64,000 nucleotides of DNA from Mesorhizobium shangrilense (GTDB lineage Bacteria; Pseudomonadota; Alphaproteobacteria; Rhizobiales; Rhizobiaceae), in assembly GCF_040537815.1 (NCBI RefSeq), contig NZ_JBEWSZ010000001.1, positions 2,852,001 to 2,916,000 on the forward strand, given 5' to 3'. This document shows, piece by piece, positions 8,802 through 18,098 of this stretch. Made by a program: the position numbers and the translations under genes. Position 1 is the stretch's first letter, and the number at the start of each line of letters is the position of its first letter. The notes beneath the pieces are model-generated. The model had not been told where the DNA came from and searched no databases. It worked only from the letters and a program-made list of their open reading frames with translations.

Positions 8802-9939
8802 CGGCGTCTTCCGGAACAAGCGATGTGTCGGCGGGTGCAAAGAAGAGCGGCACCTTGGCGCCCGCCTCGGGCAAGGCGATCGGCAGCCTTGTCGCCGAGG
8901 CACGCACGGGCGTGCCGTCGACATCGAGCACGAGATGGGTGAGTTCGCCCTGCCAATGCACTTCCTTCAGCGTGCCGACGATCCGGTTGGTATGCTCGCT
9001 GTCGGCCGTCAGGCTGAGATGCTGGGGACGAATGCACAGCAGGCTCTTGTCGCCGGCCTTCTCGTTGCGGCCAGCACCCGTGAGCACCGCATCGCCATGC
9101 CTTGCCGTGGCAAAACCCTTCGACCCAGCGGCTTCGGAAACGGTCACCGGCAGGAGATTGGCACGGCCGAGAAACTCCGCGGTGAAACGGTTGGGCGGAC
9201 GCTGGTAGAGTTCGGCCGTCGGCCCATGCGAACAGACCGAACCGTCCCGCATGATGGCGATCTTGTCGGCAAGCGTCAGCGCTTCCGTCTGGTCGTGGGT
9301 GACATAGAGGATGGTCAGGCCCGGCAGGTTGCGGTGCAGACGGGCGATCTCCTCGACCATGTTGCGGCGGATCTGCGCGTCGAGCGCCGAAAGCGGCTCG
9401 TCGAGCAGAAGCACGCGCGGCCGTACGGCGAGCGCCCTTGCAATGGCAACACGCTGCTGCTGTCCGCCCGAAAGCTCGCGCGGATAACGCGTCGCATAGG
9501 CCGACATGCCGACGGTGGCGAGCGCTTCCTTGACCCGCTCGGCGATCAGCGCCTTCTCAGCGCCTTGCGCCCTGAGCCCGAAGGCAACGTTGTCCTCGAC
9601 CCGCATATGCGGAAACAATGCGTAGTTCTGCACCACCATGCCGAGACCGCGCTCGTAGGGCGGCAGATCGGTCACGTCGGTCGTGCCGATGCGGATCCGC
9701 CCGCTTGCGGGCCGCACGAAACCGGCCACGGCACGCAGGGCGGTCGTCTTGCCTGAGCCGGACGGGCCGATCATGGCCAGGATTTCGCCCGGCGCAATAT
9801 CCAGGGTCAGCGGGTGCAGGACGACATGCGCGCCATAGGCGACGCTGACCTTGTCGAAGTGAACATTGGAACCGGCGCCGCGAACCTTCGCGGCGTCGAT
9901 GTCCATGACACTGGTACCTGTGAAGGCGACAGCCGACAT
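8794..9939 (-). CDS. phnT: ABC transporter ATP-binding protein, 2-aminoethylphosphonate type (PhnT-like)
   Basis: Cytoplasmic ATPase of 381 residues: Walker A GPSGSGKTT, Q-loop in VVQNYALFPH, signature [15 protein letters not shown], Walker B VLLLDEPLSALD, H-loop YVTHDQTEA, then a TOBE-like C-terminal domain. Start at 9939 (MSAVAFTG) follows GGAGAG; about 37 further residues of open frame upstream overlap the intergenic space and look non-coding. It lies 32 bases after the PhnS-like binding protein and overlaps the next permease, so the four transport genes form one transcript. Confidence 0.85.
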   Translation of the reverse strand: MSAVAFTGTSVMDIDAAKVRGAGSNVHFDKVSVAYGAHVVLHPLTLDIAPGEILAMIGPSGSGKTTALRAVAGFVRPASGRIRIGTTDVTDLPPYERGLGMVVQNYALFPHMRVEDNVAFGLRAQGAEKALIAERVKEALATVGMSAYATRYPRELSGGQQQRVAIARALAVRPRVLLLDEPLSALDAQIRRNMVEEIARLHRNLPGLTILYVTHDQTEALTLADKIAIMRDGSVCSHGPTAELYQRPPNRFTAEFLGRANLLPVTVSEAAGSKGFATARHGDAVLTGAGRNEKAGDKSLLCIRPQHLSLTADSEHTNRIVGTLKEVHWQGELTHLVLDVDGTPVRASATRLPIALPEAGAKVPLFFAPADTSLVPEDAGV

Positions 9940-9971
9940 GGCGGAGCTCTCCGGGTTGTTTCCTTTGGAGA

Positions 9972-11003
9972 TCAACTGCCGGTCGCTTCGTTCCACTTCT
10001 TGACGTAGGCGGGAAGCTTGCGCAACGCGTCGTCCCAATTCGGAGACCATATCGTCACGCCCTTCATCGCATCCTGCAACTTGGCGAAGTTCGCGTCGCT
10101 CGGCGTCACGTCCTTGCGGGCGGGCATGCCGATGGCAATGGAGCTTACCGTCGACTGCGCTTCCTTGGAAAGCAGGAAATCGATCAGCTTCTTGCCGTTG
10201 TCGCCATTGGGAGCGCCCGTCACCAGGCCGATCTCATAGGGCAGCGCGAAGGTAGAGCGCACGCCATCCGGGCCAGCCGGCCAGAACACCTTGATGTTGG
10301 GATTGTCGGCCATCTGCGACATGTTCATCTGCAGGTCACCGTTGGCGACATGAAGCTCGCCCTTGTTCACCAGCGCTGTCAGCTTGCCGGTAGAGGCGGA
10401 TGGACCGACATTGTTGTCCTGCAGCTTCTTCATGAAGCCGAAGCCGGCATCCTCGCCACCGAAGGCGTGGATGATCTGCAGCATGACGGCCGTGCCGTCG
10501 CCAGCCTGGCCGGGGGTCGAATACTGGATCTTGCCCTTGAACTTGGGGGCGAGCAGGTCGGTGTAGCTCTTCGGCGCTTCCGAAAGCACGGCGCTGTTGT
10601 AGATGAAATTCATGTAGTTGTTGACCAGCGGCCGGTACTTGTCGGTGCCGCCATCGATCTGCGAGGCAGCCTCCGGCTTGTAGTCCTGCAGCAAGCCGTC
10701 GGCGGCAGCGCGCTGGACGAAGGGCGGCAAGGTCACCAGGACGTCGGCCTGAGGGTTCGACTTCTCCTTGGCGACGCGCTCGACGACACCGCCCGAACCC
10801 GCCTCGATATACTGCACCTTGATGCCGGTCGCCTTGGTGAAGGCGGCGAATTCGGTCTCGTACCAGCTGCCGTTGCCGTCATGCAGGCCGTCGGCGGAAT
10901 AGATGGTGACGACGCCGTCGGCGAGCGCCGGTCCGACAAGAGCCGCCGAGGCGGAGAGCGCGGCGGCGAAAGCCACCAATATAGCTGTATTTCGTGATTT
11001 CAT
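9972..11003 (-). CDS. phnS: 2-aminoethylphosphonate ABC transporter substrate-binding protein (PhnS-like)
   Basis: Periplasmic binding protein of 343 residues with a clear signal peptide ([12 protein letters not shown] then a hydrophobic core, cleavage near ALADG). The mature start [19 protein letters not shown] and the block [22 protein letters not shown] are of the iron/AEP binding-protein family. It leads the transport operon; about 250 bases of non-coding DNA upstream carry a motif shared with the phnW promoter. The AEP assignment rests on that linkage and on general similarity to PhnS; no direct ligand evidence is visible. Confidence 0.83.
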   Translation of the reverse strand: MKSRNTAILVAFAAALSASAALVGPALADGVVTIYSADGLHDGNGSWYETEFAAFTKATGIKVQYIEAGSGGVVERVAKEKSNPQADVLVTLPPFVQRAAADGLLQDYKPEAASQIDGGTDKYRPLVNNYMNFIYNSAVLSEAPKSYTDLLAPKFKGKIQYSTPGQAGDGTAVMLQIIHAFGGEDAGFGFMKKLQDNNVGPSASTGKLTALVNKGELHVANGDLQMNMSQMADNPNIKVFWPAGPDGVRSTFALPYEIGLVTGAPNGDNGKKLIDFLLSKEAQSTVSSIAIGMPARKDVTPSDANFAKLQDAMKGVTIWSPNWDDALRKLPAYVKKWNEATGS

Positions 11004-11132
11004 GGCTCAGTTCCCCTTTGATTGTAGGCACATTCTTCGATGCACTAGGACGATCGGCGGTGGATCTGCTTGCCCACGTTGCGCCGGTTGGATGTCGTCG
11101 TTGTGACAACTCTGATGACTGGGGATCGATAA

Positions 11133-11150
11133 GTAAAATCTATTTATTTT
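11133..11150. promoter_or_regulatory. Motif shared with the phnW upstream region
   Basis: GTAAAATC (11133-11140) followed by TTATTTT (11144-11150) lies about 130 bases upstream of the PhnS-like gene. The same pair, GTAAAATC then TTATTTT, occurs in the same orientation upstream of phnW at 17979-17994. ATGACA (11151-11156) and TGTCAT (11177-11182) next to it form a further short inverted repeat. A common regulator, perhaps the linked LysR protein, is an inference. Confidence 0.35.
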
Positions 11151-11259
11151 ATGACAGACAAAGTTCCTCTGATACTTGTCATGGAACTGTCGCATCCGCA
11201 TTGCGGGCATATCCGAAGACGCTCGAAGCACTTGAAATGACGATGGAAAACGGCGGCGT

Positions 11260-12270
11260 TCAGCGGAAGGACACGCCCGTCGTCTGCGCCCGTAGCCGTG
11301 GATCCGACGAGCGGACAGTCACCGGCCGGCCCTCGAGAACCTCGAAGCAGCGGGCGAGTGTGTCCTCTTCCAGCCGGCGCATCGCCTCATGCGTGAAGAA
11401 GGTGAGATGCGGAAAAAGGATCACATTGTCGCGACCGAAAAGCGCGCTCATCGGGTGGCCTGACGTCGTCAGTGGCTCCACCGAATAGACATCGAGCCCG
11501 GCGCCGCCAATGCGCCCCGATGTGACAGCCTCGACAAGCGCGACCTCGTCGATCAGCGCGCCACGCGAGACGTTGACGATGATGGCTGAAGGCTTCAGGC
11601 AAGCGAGTTCGGCCTTGCCGATCAGGCCGCGCGTCCTGTCGTTCAGCACGCAATGGATGGAAACAAAGTCGCAGGCACGAAGCATGCTGTGGAGGTCGTC
11701 GACCTTCTCGATGCCGGCAGCGTGCATCGTTGTGGCATCGACACCGGGATCGAAGCCGAGAATGCGAGCGCGAAACCCCTGCCCGGCCATGCGCGCCATG
11801 CTGCGGCCGATCTTGCCACAACCGACCAGCCCAAGCGTGGCGCCGGAAATATCGCGTCCCAGCCAGCGCCGTTCGGGCCAGACCCAGCCATCGCGCGACA
11901 CCGCCGCCGTGACGGCAGGCAGCCGCTTGGCGAGTGCGATCATCAGCGCGAAGGCGCCCTCGGCTACGGTTTCCTCGGCATATTCAGGCACGTTGACGAC
12001 GGGAATGCCGCGCCGCATCGCTGCAGGGATGTCGATGGCATCGATGCCGACGCCATATTTGACGATGCCTTTCAATCTAGGCGCCGCCTCGATCACCCCA
12101 GCGGTGATCGGCGTGTAGCACATCAGCAGCAGATCGGCGTCAGCGACCGCTTCCATGAGATCGGCCTCAGGAATACCGTCCGGCAGCGTCACCAGTTCAA
12201 CGCCCCTCGCCCGCAAGCCCGCATCGATGCCTGGGCATTCGAGTTCCCTGTCGGTGCGAACGGCCTTCAT
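11260..12270 (-). CDS. D-2-hydroxyacid dehydrogenase family protein
   Basis: NAD(P)-dependent dehydrogenase of 336 residues. The Rossmann motif is GLVGCGKIGRSMA near residue 143; the catalytic triad of the family is visible as Arg in VNVSRGALIDE, Glu in SVEPLTTSGHP and His in FPHLTFFTHEA. Members reduce 2-keto acids or oxidise D-2-hydroxy acids. The start at 12270 is two bases after the stop of the class III PLP enzyme gene, so the two are coupled. Its place inside a phosphonate operon suggests a phosphonate-derived 2-hydroxy or 2-oxo acid as substrate, but that is inference; it is not part of the standard phnW-phnY-phnA route. Confidence 0.85.
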   Translation of the reverse strand: MKAVRTDRELECPGIDAGLRARGVELVTLPDGIPEADLMEAVADADLLLMCYTPITAGVIEAAPRLKGIVKYGVGIDAIDIPAAMRRGIPVVNVPEYAEETVAEGAFALMIALAKRLPAVTAAVSRDGWVWPERRWLGRDISGATLGLVGCGKIGRSMARMAGQGFRARILGFDPGVDATTMHAAGIEKVDDLHSMLRACDFVSIHCVLNDRTRGLIGKAELACLKPSAIIVNVSRGALIDEVALVEAVTSGRIGGAGLDVYSVEPLTTSGHPMSALFGRDNVILFPHLTFFTHEAMRRLEEDTLARCFEVLEGRPVTVRSSDPRLRAQTTGVSFR

Positions 12271-12272
12271 GG

Positions 12273-13631
12273 TCAGGCCGCCAGTACGGCGTGTTCGACG
12301 ATGTCGAGCGCGCGGTCGAGATCCGTTTTCGAAATGACCAGCGGCGGCGACAGCGTCAGCACGTTGCCCTGGCTGACCTTGAAGCTCAGCCCCTGCTCCA
12401 GGCACGCATAGAAGACACGTTCGGCGAGGTCGCGTGCCGGCTGGCGCGTGGCGCGGTCCTCGACGAGCTCGACACCGACCATAAGCCCCCTGCCCCTGAC
12501 GTCGCCGACATGAGGCGAACGCGCCATCAGATCCTGCATGCGGCCCAGCATATGCCGACCGAGTTCCGCGGCGCGCTCGACCAGCCCTTCTTCCAGGATG
12601 ATGTCGATCGTCGTCAGTGCCGCGCGTGTCGTTACCGGGTTCTTTTCATGGGTGTAGTGGCCGATGGCGAAGCCGCCGGTGACGTCGAGATCGCCGCGCG
12701 CGATGACGGCGGCGATCGGCAGGATGCCGCCGCCCAGCGACTTGCCGAGAACGACGATGTCGGGCGTCACGCCATCATGCTCGTGGGCGAAGAACTTGCC
12801 GGTCTTGCCAAGCCCGGTCGGAATCTCGTCGAAGATCAGCAGCGTGCCATGCCGGTCGCAGGCCTCGCGCACCCGTTTCCAGAAGCCGGACGGCGGCGGG
12901 TTGGGCGTCGCGCGCATCGGCTCGGCGACGACCGCCGCCACATCCTGCTCGCGGCCAAGCACATAGGCGATCATGTTGGCGCAAGCGAGCCCCGACGCTT
13001 CCAGGGAATCGTGACCATAGGGGCAGCGATAGCCGTCCCAGGGCGCGACATGCTCGGTGCCGGTCATCATCGGGCCGGCGATGTGCGAGCGGAAGGTCGC
13101 CTCGCCGCCGACGCTTGCCGCACCGAAGCCGGCGCCGTGGAAGGCATCCCAGAACGACACCGTCTTGAAGCGGCCGGTCGCGGCGCGCGCGATCTTCAGC
13201 GCGACCTCGATCGCGTCCGAGCCGCCGGTGGTGAACAGCACCTTGCCGAGATCGCCGGGCGCCAGCACGGCCAGCCTCTCCGCCAGTTCGACGGCCGGCT
13301 CGCAGGTGAATCGGCGTGGCGCGAAGCAGAGGTCATCGAGCTGCGCCTTGATCGCGGCGACCAGCCTTGGATGGCCATAGCCGAGGTGATGCACGCTGTT
13401 GCCATGGAAATCCATGAAGCGGCGGCCGGCGGTGTCCTCGATCCAGATTCCCTCAGCCTTGGCGATCGTCGAAAGACAGGGGCTGGACAGGCTCTGGTGC
13501 ATGAAGGCGGCCGCGTCGCGATCAAGCAGGCCGCGGATCCGGGGATCGTCCTGTCCGGCATCCCAGCGGCCGCGCGCCGCCGTTGTGTTGGAATCGCCTT
13601 CGGTATGCACAAGCTCAGCTATCGCGGCCAT
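12273..13631 (-). CDS. Class III PLP enzyme, candidate (R)-1-hydroxy-2-aminoethylphosphonate ammonia-lyase
   Basis: PLP-dependent fold-type I protein of 452 residues. The cofactor region is clear: TTGGSDAIEVALKIAR binds the phosphate, LLIFDEIPTGLGKTG holds the aspartate that pairs with the ring nitrogen, and the Schiff-base lysine is in VVLGKSLGGGILP. It could be an aminotransferase, but it sits between phnY and the hydroxyacid dehydrogenase. PbfA, a lyase of this class recurrent in phosphonate clusters, converts hydroxylated AEP to phosphonoacetaldehyde, the PhnY substrate, and has about this length. ATG at 13631 with GGGAGA is preferred over the GTG three bases before it. Specific function is inferred from context. 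Confidence 0.65.
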   Translation of the reverse strand: MAAIAELVHTEGDSNTTAARGRWDAGQDDPRIRGLLDRDAAAFMHQSLSSPCLSTIAKAEGIWIEDTAGRRFMDFHGNSVHHLGYGHPRLVAAIKAQLDDLCFAPRRFTCEPAVELAERLAVLAPGDLGKVLFTTGGSDAIEVALKIARAATGRFKTVSFWDAFHGAGFGAASVGGEATFRSHIAGPMMTGTEHVAPWDGYRCPYGHDSLEASGLACANMIAYVLGREQDVAAVVAEPMRATPNPPPSGFWKRVREACDRHGTLLIFDEIPTGLGKTGKFFAHEHDGVTPDIVVLGKSLGGGILPIAAVIARGDLDVTGGFAIGHYTHEKNPVTTRAALTTIDIILEEGLVERAAELGRHMLGRMQDLMARSPHVGDVRGRGLMVGVELVEDRATRQPARDLAERVFYACLEQGLSFKVSQGNVLTLSPPLVISKTDLDRALDIVEHAVLAA

Positions 13632-13702
13632 CACCGTCTCCCAAACGCGAATGAGGGAGCGTGGAACGCCCCCTCGGTTGTTCTGCCAGCCAAGTGGTCC
13701 GT

Positions 13703-15160
13703 TCAGGACCAGGGCAGTGAAAATGTCTTCACATTGGTATAGCTCTTCATCGCCTCGATGACGCCTTCCTTGTAGCCATTGCCCGAATCCTTGATACCGC
13801 CGAAGGGCGACATCTCGATGCGGTAGCCCGGCACTTCCCAGATGTTGACCGTGCCGACCTGCAGCCCGGCAATGTATTTCTGCATGCGGGGAAACGAGTT
13901 GGTGCAGACGCCCGACGACAGGCCGAAGGCGGTCGAATTGGACAGCGCGATCAGCGCCTCGTCATCGTCCGGCGCCCGCACGATCGGGATGATCGGCCCG
14001 AACGTCTCTTCCATCACCAGTTCGGATGTGTGCGGCACGCGATCGACGACGATCGGCGGCAGCAGCGCGCCCTTCCGGCCCGGATTGTAGAGGATTTCGG
14101 CACCTTGCTCGGCCGCCATGTGAACGCGCGCTTCGAACAGTGCAGCAGCCTTTTCGTGCACCACGGTGCCAAGGTCGGTCGATCGGTCCATCGGGTCGCC
14201 GAAGCGGATCTTCTTCGCCCGCTCCAGCACCAGTGGCACGAAGCGGTCGGCGACGCTTTCCTGGACGAGGATGCGCTTGACCGCCGTGCAGCGCTGGCCG
14301 GAGTTTTTCGTCGCACCCGCGACCGCGAGATCGGCCGCTTTGGCGAGATCGTCGTCAGAGAGATCGTTGAGGATGATCAGCGGATCGTTACCGCCGAGTT
14401 CCAGCACCTGGCGCTTGTAGCCCGCGGTGCGGGCGATCATCTTGCCGACCGGCACGCCGCCGGTGAAGGTGATCAGGTCGATGTTCTCGTTGGTGATCAT
14501 CTCGTTGCCAATGTCGGCCGGCCAGCCGGTGACCACCGACAGCATTTCCGGCGGCAACCCAGCCTCATAGAGAATGTCGGCCAGCAAAAGCGCCGTCATC
14601 GGCGTCAGTTCGGTCGGCTTCACCACCACGCAATTGTTGGTGGCGATGGCCGGCGCCACCTTGTGCGAGACCATGTTGAGCGGATGGTTGAAGGGTGTGA
14701 TTGCGGAGATCGCCTTCAGCGGCTCGCGTATGGTGAAGATCTTGCGCGCCTTGCCGTGCGGGGTCAGGTCGCAGGAGAAGATCTGGCCGTCATCCTGGAT
14801 GCACATCTGCGCCGACAGCGTGAACACGTCATAGGCACGGCCGACTTCATAGAGCGAGTCGGTCTTGGAGATGCCGAGTTCGAGCGTGATGAGATCGGAT
14901 ATTTCTTCCCGGCGCGACGCCAGCGCTTCCGCCGTGCGAAACAGGATCTGCTGGCGCTCGTAGCGCGTCAGCTTCGACTTGTAGCCGGCGGCGATCTCGA
15001 ACGCTTTTCGCGCGTGTTCGGCGCGACCGGCCGGCACGGTGCCGATAACTGCATTGGTGTAAGGGTAATGGACCGGGACGACATCATCGGCGTCGACCTT
15101 GCGACCAGCTATGCGCATCGGTTCGTGGCGGACTTTGATCGAAGTATCGAGCTTGGTCAT
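13703..15160 (-). CDS. phnY: Phosphonoacetaldehyde dehydrogenase
   Basis: Aldehyde dehydrogenase superfamily enzyme of 485 residues, the length expected for PhnY of Sinorhizobium. It oxidises phosphonoacetaldehyde to phosphonoacetate with NAD. Visible signatures: ITPFNHPLN (cofactor entry), [12 protein letters not shown] (Rossmann), general base Glu in LELGGNDP, and the nucleophile Cys in [11 protein letters not shown]. The start MTKLDTS at 15160 is chosen over a longer open frame. Upstream and downstream are phnA and the class III PLP gene on the same strand. A palindromic repeat fills the gap to phnA. The functional name rests on similarity plus the phnW-phnA-phnY context. Confidence 0.88.
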   Translation of the reverse strand: MTKLDTSIKVRHEPMRIAGRKVDADDVVPVHYPYTNAVIGTVPAGRAEHARKAFEIAAGYKSKLTRYERQQILFRTAEALASRREEISDLITLELGISKTDSLYEVGRAYDVFTLSAQMCIQDDGQIFSCDLTPHGKARKIFTIREPLKAISAITPFNHPLNMVSHKVAPAIATNNCVVVKPTELTPMTALLLADILYEAGLPPEMLSVVTGWPADIGNEMITNENIDLITFTGGVPVGKMIARTAGYKRQVLELGGNDPLIILNDLSDDDLAKAADLAVAGATKNSGQRCTAVKRILVQESVADRFVPLVLERAKKIRFGDPMDRSTDLGTVVHEKAAALFEARVHMAAEQGAEILYNPGRKGALLPPIVVDRVPHTSELVMEETFGPIIPIVRAPDDDEALIALSNSTAFGLSSGVCTNSFPRMQKYIAGLQVGTVNIWEVPGYRIEMSPFGGIKDSGNGYKEGVIEAMKSYTNVKTFSLPWS

Positions 15161-15232
15161 TTCAGTGTTCCCGGTGCTCAGAAAGCACATTGATCTTTTG
15201 TCGGCGAGGCCATCGCGTCTCGGCTATGGCTT

Positions 15233-15375
15233 CCCCCACTCCGTCGCCGCTTCGCGGCGCCACCTCTCCCCCCTCCGGAGGGAGAGGAAGGGAGCCAAGG
15301 CTGGCGAGCTCAGCGCGCTTCCTCTCCCCAGTCTATCGGGGGAGAGGTGCCGAGCGTAGCGAGGCGGAGTGGGGG
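15233..15375. repeat. Intergenic palindromic element
   Basis: An imperfect long inverted repeat between phnA and phnY. The left arm begins CCCCCACTCCG and contains CACCTCTCCCCC; the right arm (15336-15375) contains GGGGGAGAGGTG and ends CGGAGTGGGGG. GC-rich spacer arms (around CGCTTCGCGGCG and CGAGCGTAGCGAG) lie between. The structure resembles the short palindromic intergenic elements common in Rhizobiales genomes. In a transcript it would fold into a long hairpin separating the two coding regions. Confidence 0.7.
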
Positions 15376-15430
15376 TCGACCAGCGCTACCATGGACGGCT
15401 ACACGTCCTACCGGCGACCCAACTCAACCA

Positions 15431-16687
15431 TCAAGCCTGCGCGGCCGCCATGGTGGCGTAGTAGAAGGCGTCGAAATTGCGCAGGGTCGGCTCGTTCGGC
15501 AGGTCCGGCAGCACGCGATTGACGATGAACGGCACCGTCTGCTCGGTCAGCCCGCCATGCGAGCGCAGCGGTTCGTTGAGCGCGGCCAGATCGTGGCGGT
15601 GTTCGCTGGTGCCGATCGTCATGTTCTCGGTCGAGATCAGCACGATGTCGCCGATGCGGTCGGCCGGCAGTTCGAAACGCTCGCAGGCCGTCGGGCTGTC
15701 GACGACCAGCATGATGCCGTCGATCTCAGCCAGCCGCGCCATGATGCCGGCCTGGTCGGCGCCATCAGGCAGATAGGCGGTGGCGAAGGAGCCGAGCGCG
15801 CCGTGGTGGACGACATAAGGATCGGTGATCGGCAGGATGACGCGGGCGGCATTCTCGCCCAGCCATTCATCCAGAAGGTCCTGGACATAGACGACGGCGG
15901 GCGAACCGTCCGCCTTGTGCTTGGGCTTCATGCCATGGTCAGCGGTGACGACGATGGCCGCGCCCAGCGCATCGAGCTCGGTCAGGTATTTGTCGAACAT
16001 CTCATAGAAGGCGTTGGCCTGCGGCACGCCCGGCGCATATTTATGCTGCACATAGTCGGTGGTCGTCAGGTACATGATGTCGGGGCGGAATTCCTTCAGC
16101 AGCTGGACGCCGGCGGCGAAGACAAACTCCGACAATTCGGCCGAATAGACCTCCGGCACCGGCAGCCCGAAATGCTTCGAGGCGTTGTCGATGCCGTGCT
16201 CGGCCTTGGTCGTGGTGTCCGATTTTTCGGCCGAGAAGCACAGCGCGCGGCCCTGGTCGAAGGCAAGGCCCTTGCCGAGCAGCGCGCGCAATTTGTCCTT
16301 TGCGGTCACCACCGCGACCTTGGCGCCGGCATCGTAGAAGGCCTGGAAAATGGTCGGCGCGCGCAGGAAGCGCGGGTCGTTCATCATCACTTCCTTGCCG
16401 GTCTCGCGCTCGTAGAGATAGTTGCCGCAGATGCCGTGCACTGATGGCGGGCGGCCGGTGGCGATCGACAGATTGTTGGGGTTCGTGAAGCTCGGAATGA
16501 CTGAGTGCGCCATGCGCACCGTGCCCTTCTGCTTGATCCTGGCCAGGGCCGGCATCAGCCCGGCCTTGATCGCTTCATCGAGATAGGCCGGCTCGCAGCC
16601 GTCAAGGCAGATGGCGATGGCCGGCACACGCGGCCAGGCGTAGGTGCGGCCGTTGACCGCGACATTGATGGGAGACATCTGGTTCAT
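15431..16687 (-). CDS. phnA: Phosphonoacetate hydrolase
   Basis: Alkaline-phosphatase superfamily hydrolase of 418 residues that cleaves the C-P bond of phosphonoacetate to acetate and phosphate. Metal and nucleophile residues of the superfamily are visible: Asp in ICLDGCEP, Thr in SFTNPNNLS (the nucleophile position), Asp and His in TTDYVQHKY, and Asp-His in VTADHGMK. No signal peptide is present, in agreement with a cytoplasmic PhnA. The start at 16687 has GAGGA seven bases upstream. It follows phnW by 24 bases and completes the phnW-phnY-phnA pathway of the Sinorhizobium type. Confidence 0.9.
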   Translation of the reverse strand: MNQMSPINVAVNGRTYAWPRVPAIAICLDGCEPAYLDEAIKAGLMPALARIKQKGTVRMAHSVIPSFTNPNNLSIATGRPPSVHGICGNYLYERETGKEVMMNDPRFLRAPTIFQAFYDAGAKVAVVTAKDKLRALLGKGLAFDQGRALCFSAEKSDTTTKAEHGIDNASKHFGLPVPEVYSAELSEFVFAAGVQLLKEFRPDIMYLTTTDYVQHKYAPGVPQANAFYEMFDKYLTELDALGAAIVVTADHGMKPKHKADGSPAVVYVQDLLDEWLGENAARVILPITDPYVVHHGALGSFATAYLPDGADQAGIMARLAEIDGIMLVVDSPTACERFELPADRIGDIVLISTENMTIGTSEHRHDLAALNEPLRSHGGLTEQTVPFIVNRVLPDLPNEPTLRNFDAFYYATMAAAQA

Positions 16688-16711
16688 CGAAAATCCTCGA
16701 AATTGGCCGCT

Positions 16712-17914
16712 TCAGGCGGCAAGTTTGGCGCGCTCGGCGATAGCCGCGGCGGGTGGAGCGGCGGTGTCGACGCCCATTTCCTTCAGTGATTGCGCCGCCG
16801 CCTCGACGACGCGGCGCATGACATGCTCGTCCATCTGGCCGATGCAGCCGACACGGAAGGAGTCCACGACCGTGAGCTTGCCCGGATAGATGATGAACCC
16901 CTTGTCCTTCATCAGCTCGTAGAAGCGGTCGAAGGCGAAGTTGGCATGGGCCGGGTTGAAGAAGGTGACGATGATCGGCGACAGCCAGCGATCCTTGAGC
17001 AAAGTCTCGAAGCCGAGCTCGCGCATACCGGCCACCATCACGTCGCGGTTCCTGGTGTAACGGGCGCCACGACCGGCGACACCGCCTTCGGCCTCATGCT
17101 GGCGCAGCGCCTCCAGGAAGGCGGCGACGACATGCGTCGGCGGCGTATAGCGCCACTGGCCGGTCTTGTTCATGTGCGCCCACTGCGCATGGACGTCGAG
17201 CGACAGCGAGTGGCTGCGGCCCTTGGTGGCCTCGAGCTCGCTCTTGCGGGCTATGATGAAGCCGAAGCCGGGCACGCCCTCGATGCATTTGTTGGCGGAC
17301 GAGACCATCGCCTCGTAGCGGATCTCGTTGACGTCGAGCGCGACGGCGCCGAAGGCGCTCATGGAATCGACCAGCAGCTTGCGCCCCCTGGCATGGACGG
17401 CCTCGGCGATCTCGGCGACCGGGTTGAGGATGCCGGAGCTGGTCTCGCAATGGATGGCGATCACATGGGTGATGGCGGGGTCGGCCTCAAGAGCGGCCGC
17501 CACCTCGTCACCGCGCGGCGGCAGGTAATCGCCCTTGTCGATCAGCGTATAGGCGCGACTGAGATACTGCATGGTCTGGGCGGCGCGCAGACCATAGGCG
17601 CCATTGGCCAGGACCAGAACCTTGCCATCCTTCGGCACGAACGAGCCCAGCATCGCCTCGACGCAGAAGGAACCGCTGCCTTGCATCGGCACGCAGTCGA
17701 ACTCGCCGTTGGCGTCACCGGTCAGCGCCAGCAGGCGGTGTCGCATGTCGGCGGTCATGGCGCGAAAATCGCTGTCCCACGACCCCCAGTCGCGCAGCAT
17801 GGCCTGCTTGACTGAATAGGCCGTGGTGAGCGGACCCGGAGTCAGAAGATAGGGCTCGCCCAGCGCAGGCTTGTCCAGCGGCTTTGCTGCGGCAAATTTC
17901 GTCTCGGCGAGCAT
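16712..17914 (-). CDS. phnW: 2-aminoethylphosphonate--pyruvate transaminase
   Basis: PLP-dependent class V aminotransferase, 400 residues, transferring the amino group of AEP to pyruvate and giving phosphonoacetaldehyde and alanine. Typical PhnW sequence is seen at YLLTPGPLTTAYSVKQAML, MQGSGSFCVEA, VDSMSAFGAV and the Schiff-base lysine in SSANKCIEGVPGFGF. The start at 17914 (MLAETKF) has GGAGG five bases upstream and removes about 49 unlikely upstream residues. It is the first gene of the minus-strand phosphonate operon and diverges from the LysR gene over a 271-base regulatory gap. Confidence 0.93.
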   Translation of the reverse strand: MLAETKFAAAKPLDKPALGEPYLLTPGPLTTAYSVKQAMLRDWGSWDSDFRAMTADMRHRLLALTGDANGEFDCVPMQGSGSFCVEAMLGSFVPKDGKVLVLANGAYGLRAAQTMQYLSRAYTLIDKGDYLPPRGDEVAAALEADPAITHVIAIHCETSSGILNPVAEIAEAVHARGRKLLVDSMSAFGAVALDVNEIRYEAMVSSANKCIEGVPGFGFIIARKSELEATKGRSHSLSLDVHAQWAHMNKTGQWRYTPPTHVVAAFLEALRQHEAEGGVAGRGARYTRNRDVMVAGMRELGFETLLKDRWLSPIIVTFFNPAHANFAFDRFYELMKDKGFIIYPGKLTVVDSFRVGCIGQMDEHVMRRVVEAAAQSLKEMGVDTAAPPAAAIAERAKLAA

Positions 17915-17978
17915 GGTGTCCTCCGACAGGTCGCTGCTTTTTCGGTGTGGCTTTATTCTTGGCTCGAACGATATATTT

Positions 17979-18015
17979 GTAAAATCGTTATTTTGTATCG
18001 AAGTATCGATTTTTA
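17979..18015. promoter_or_regulatory. Inverted repeat upstream of phnW
   Basis: GTAAAATCG (17979-17987) faces CGATTTTTAC (18007-18016) across 19 bases, perfect apart from one extra T. TATCGAAGTATCGAT lies between them and in part overlaps. Location between divergent phnW and a LysR gene makes it a candidate LysR site. GTAAAATC and TTATTTT of this block recur upstream of the PhnS-like gene. Confidence 0.4.
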
Positions 18016-18098
18016 CGATGATAGCACACTGGGCTCCGTGCACAGGCTGCATGCCCCTCATGACACGACTGTGAAGCCGGGAAAATTGACCGACTTAA

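Noticed and set aside
12291..13742. Long plus-strand frame of 483 codons opposite the class III PLP gene
   Set aside because: It is an antisense shadow without motifs; similar long antisense frames occur along the whole window because of high GC.
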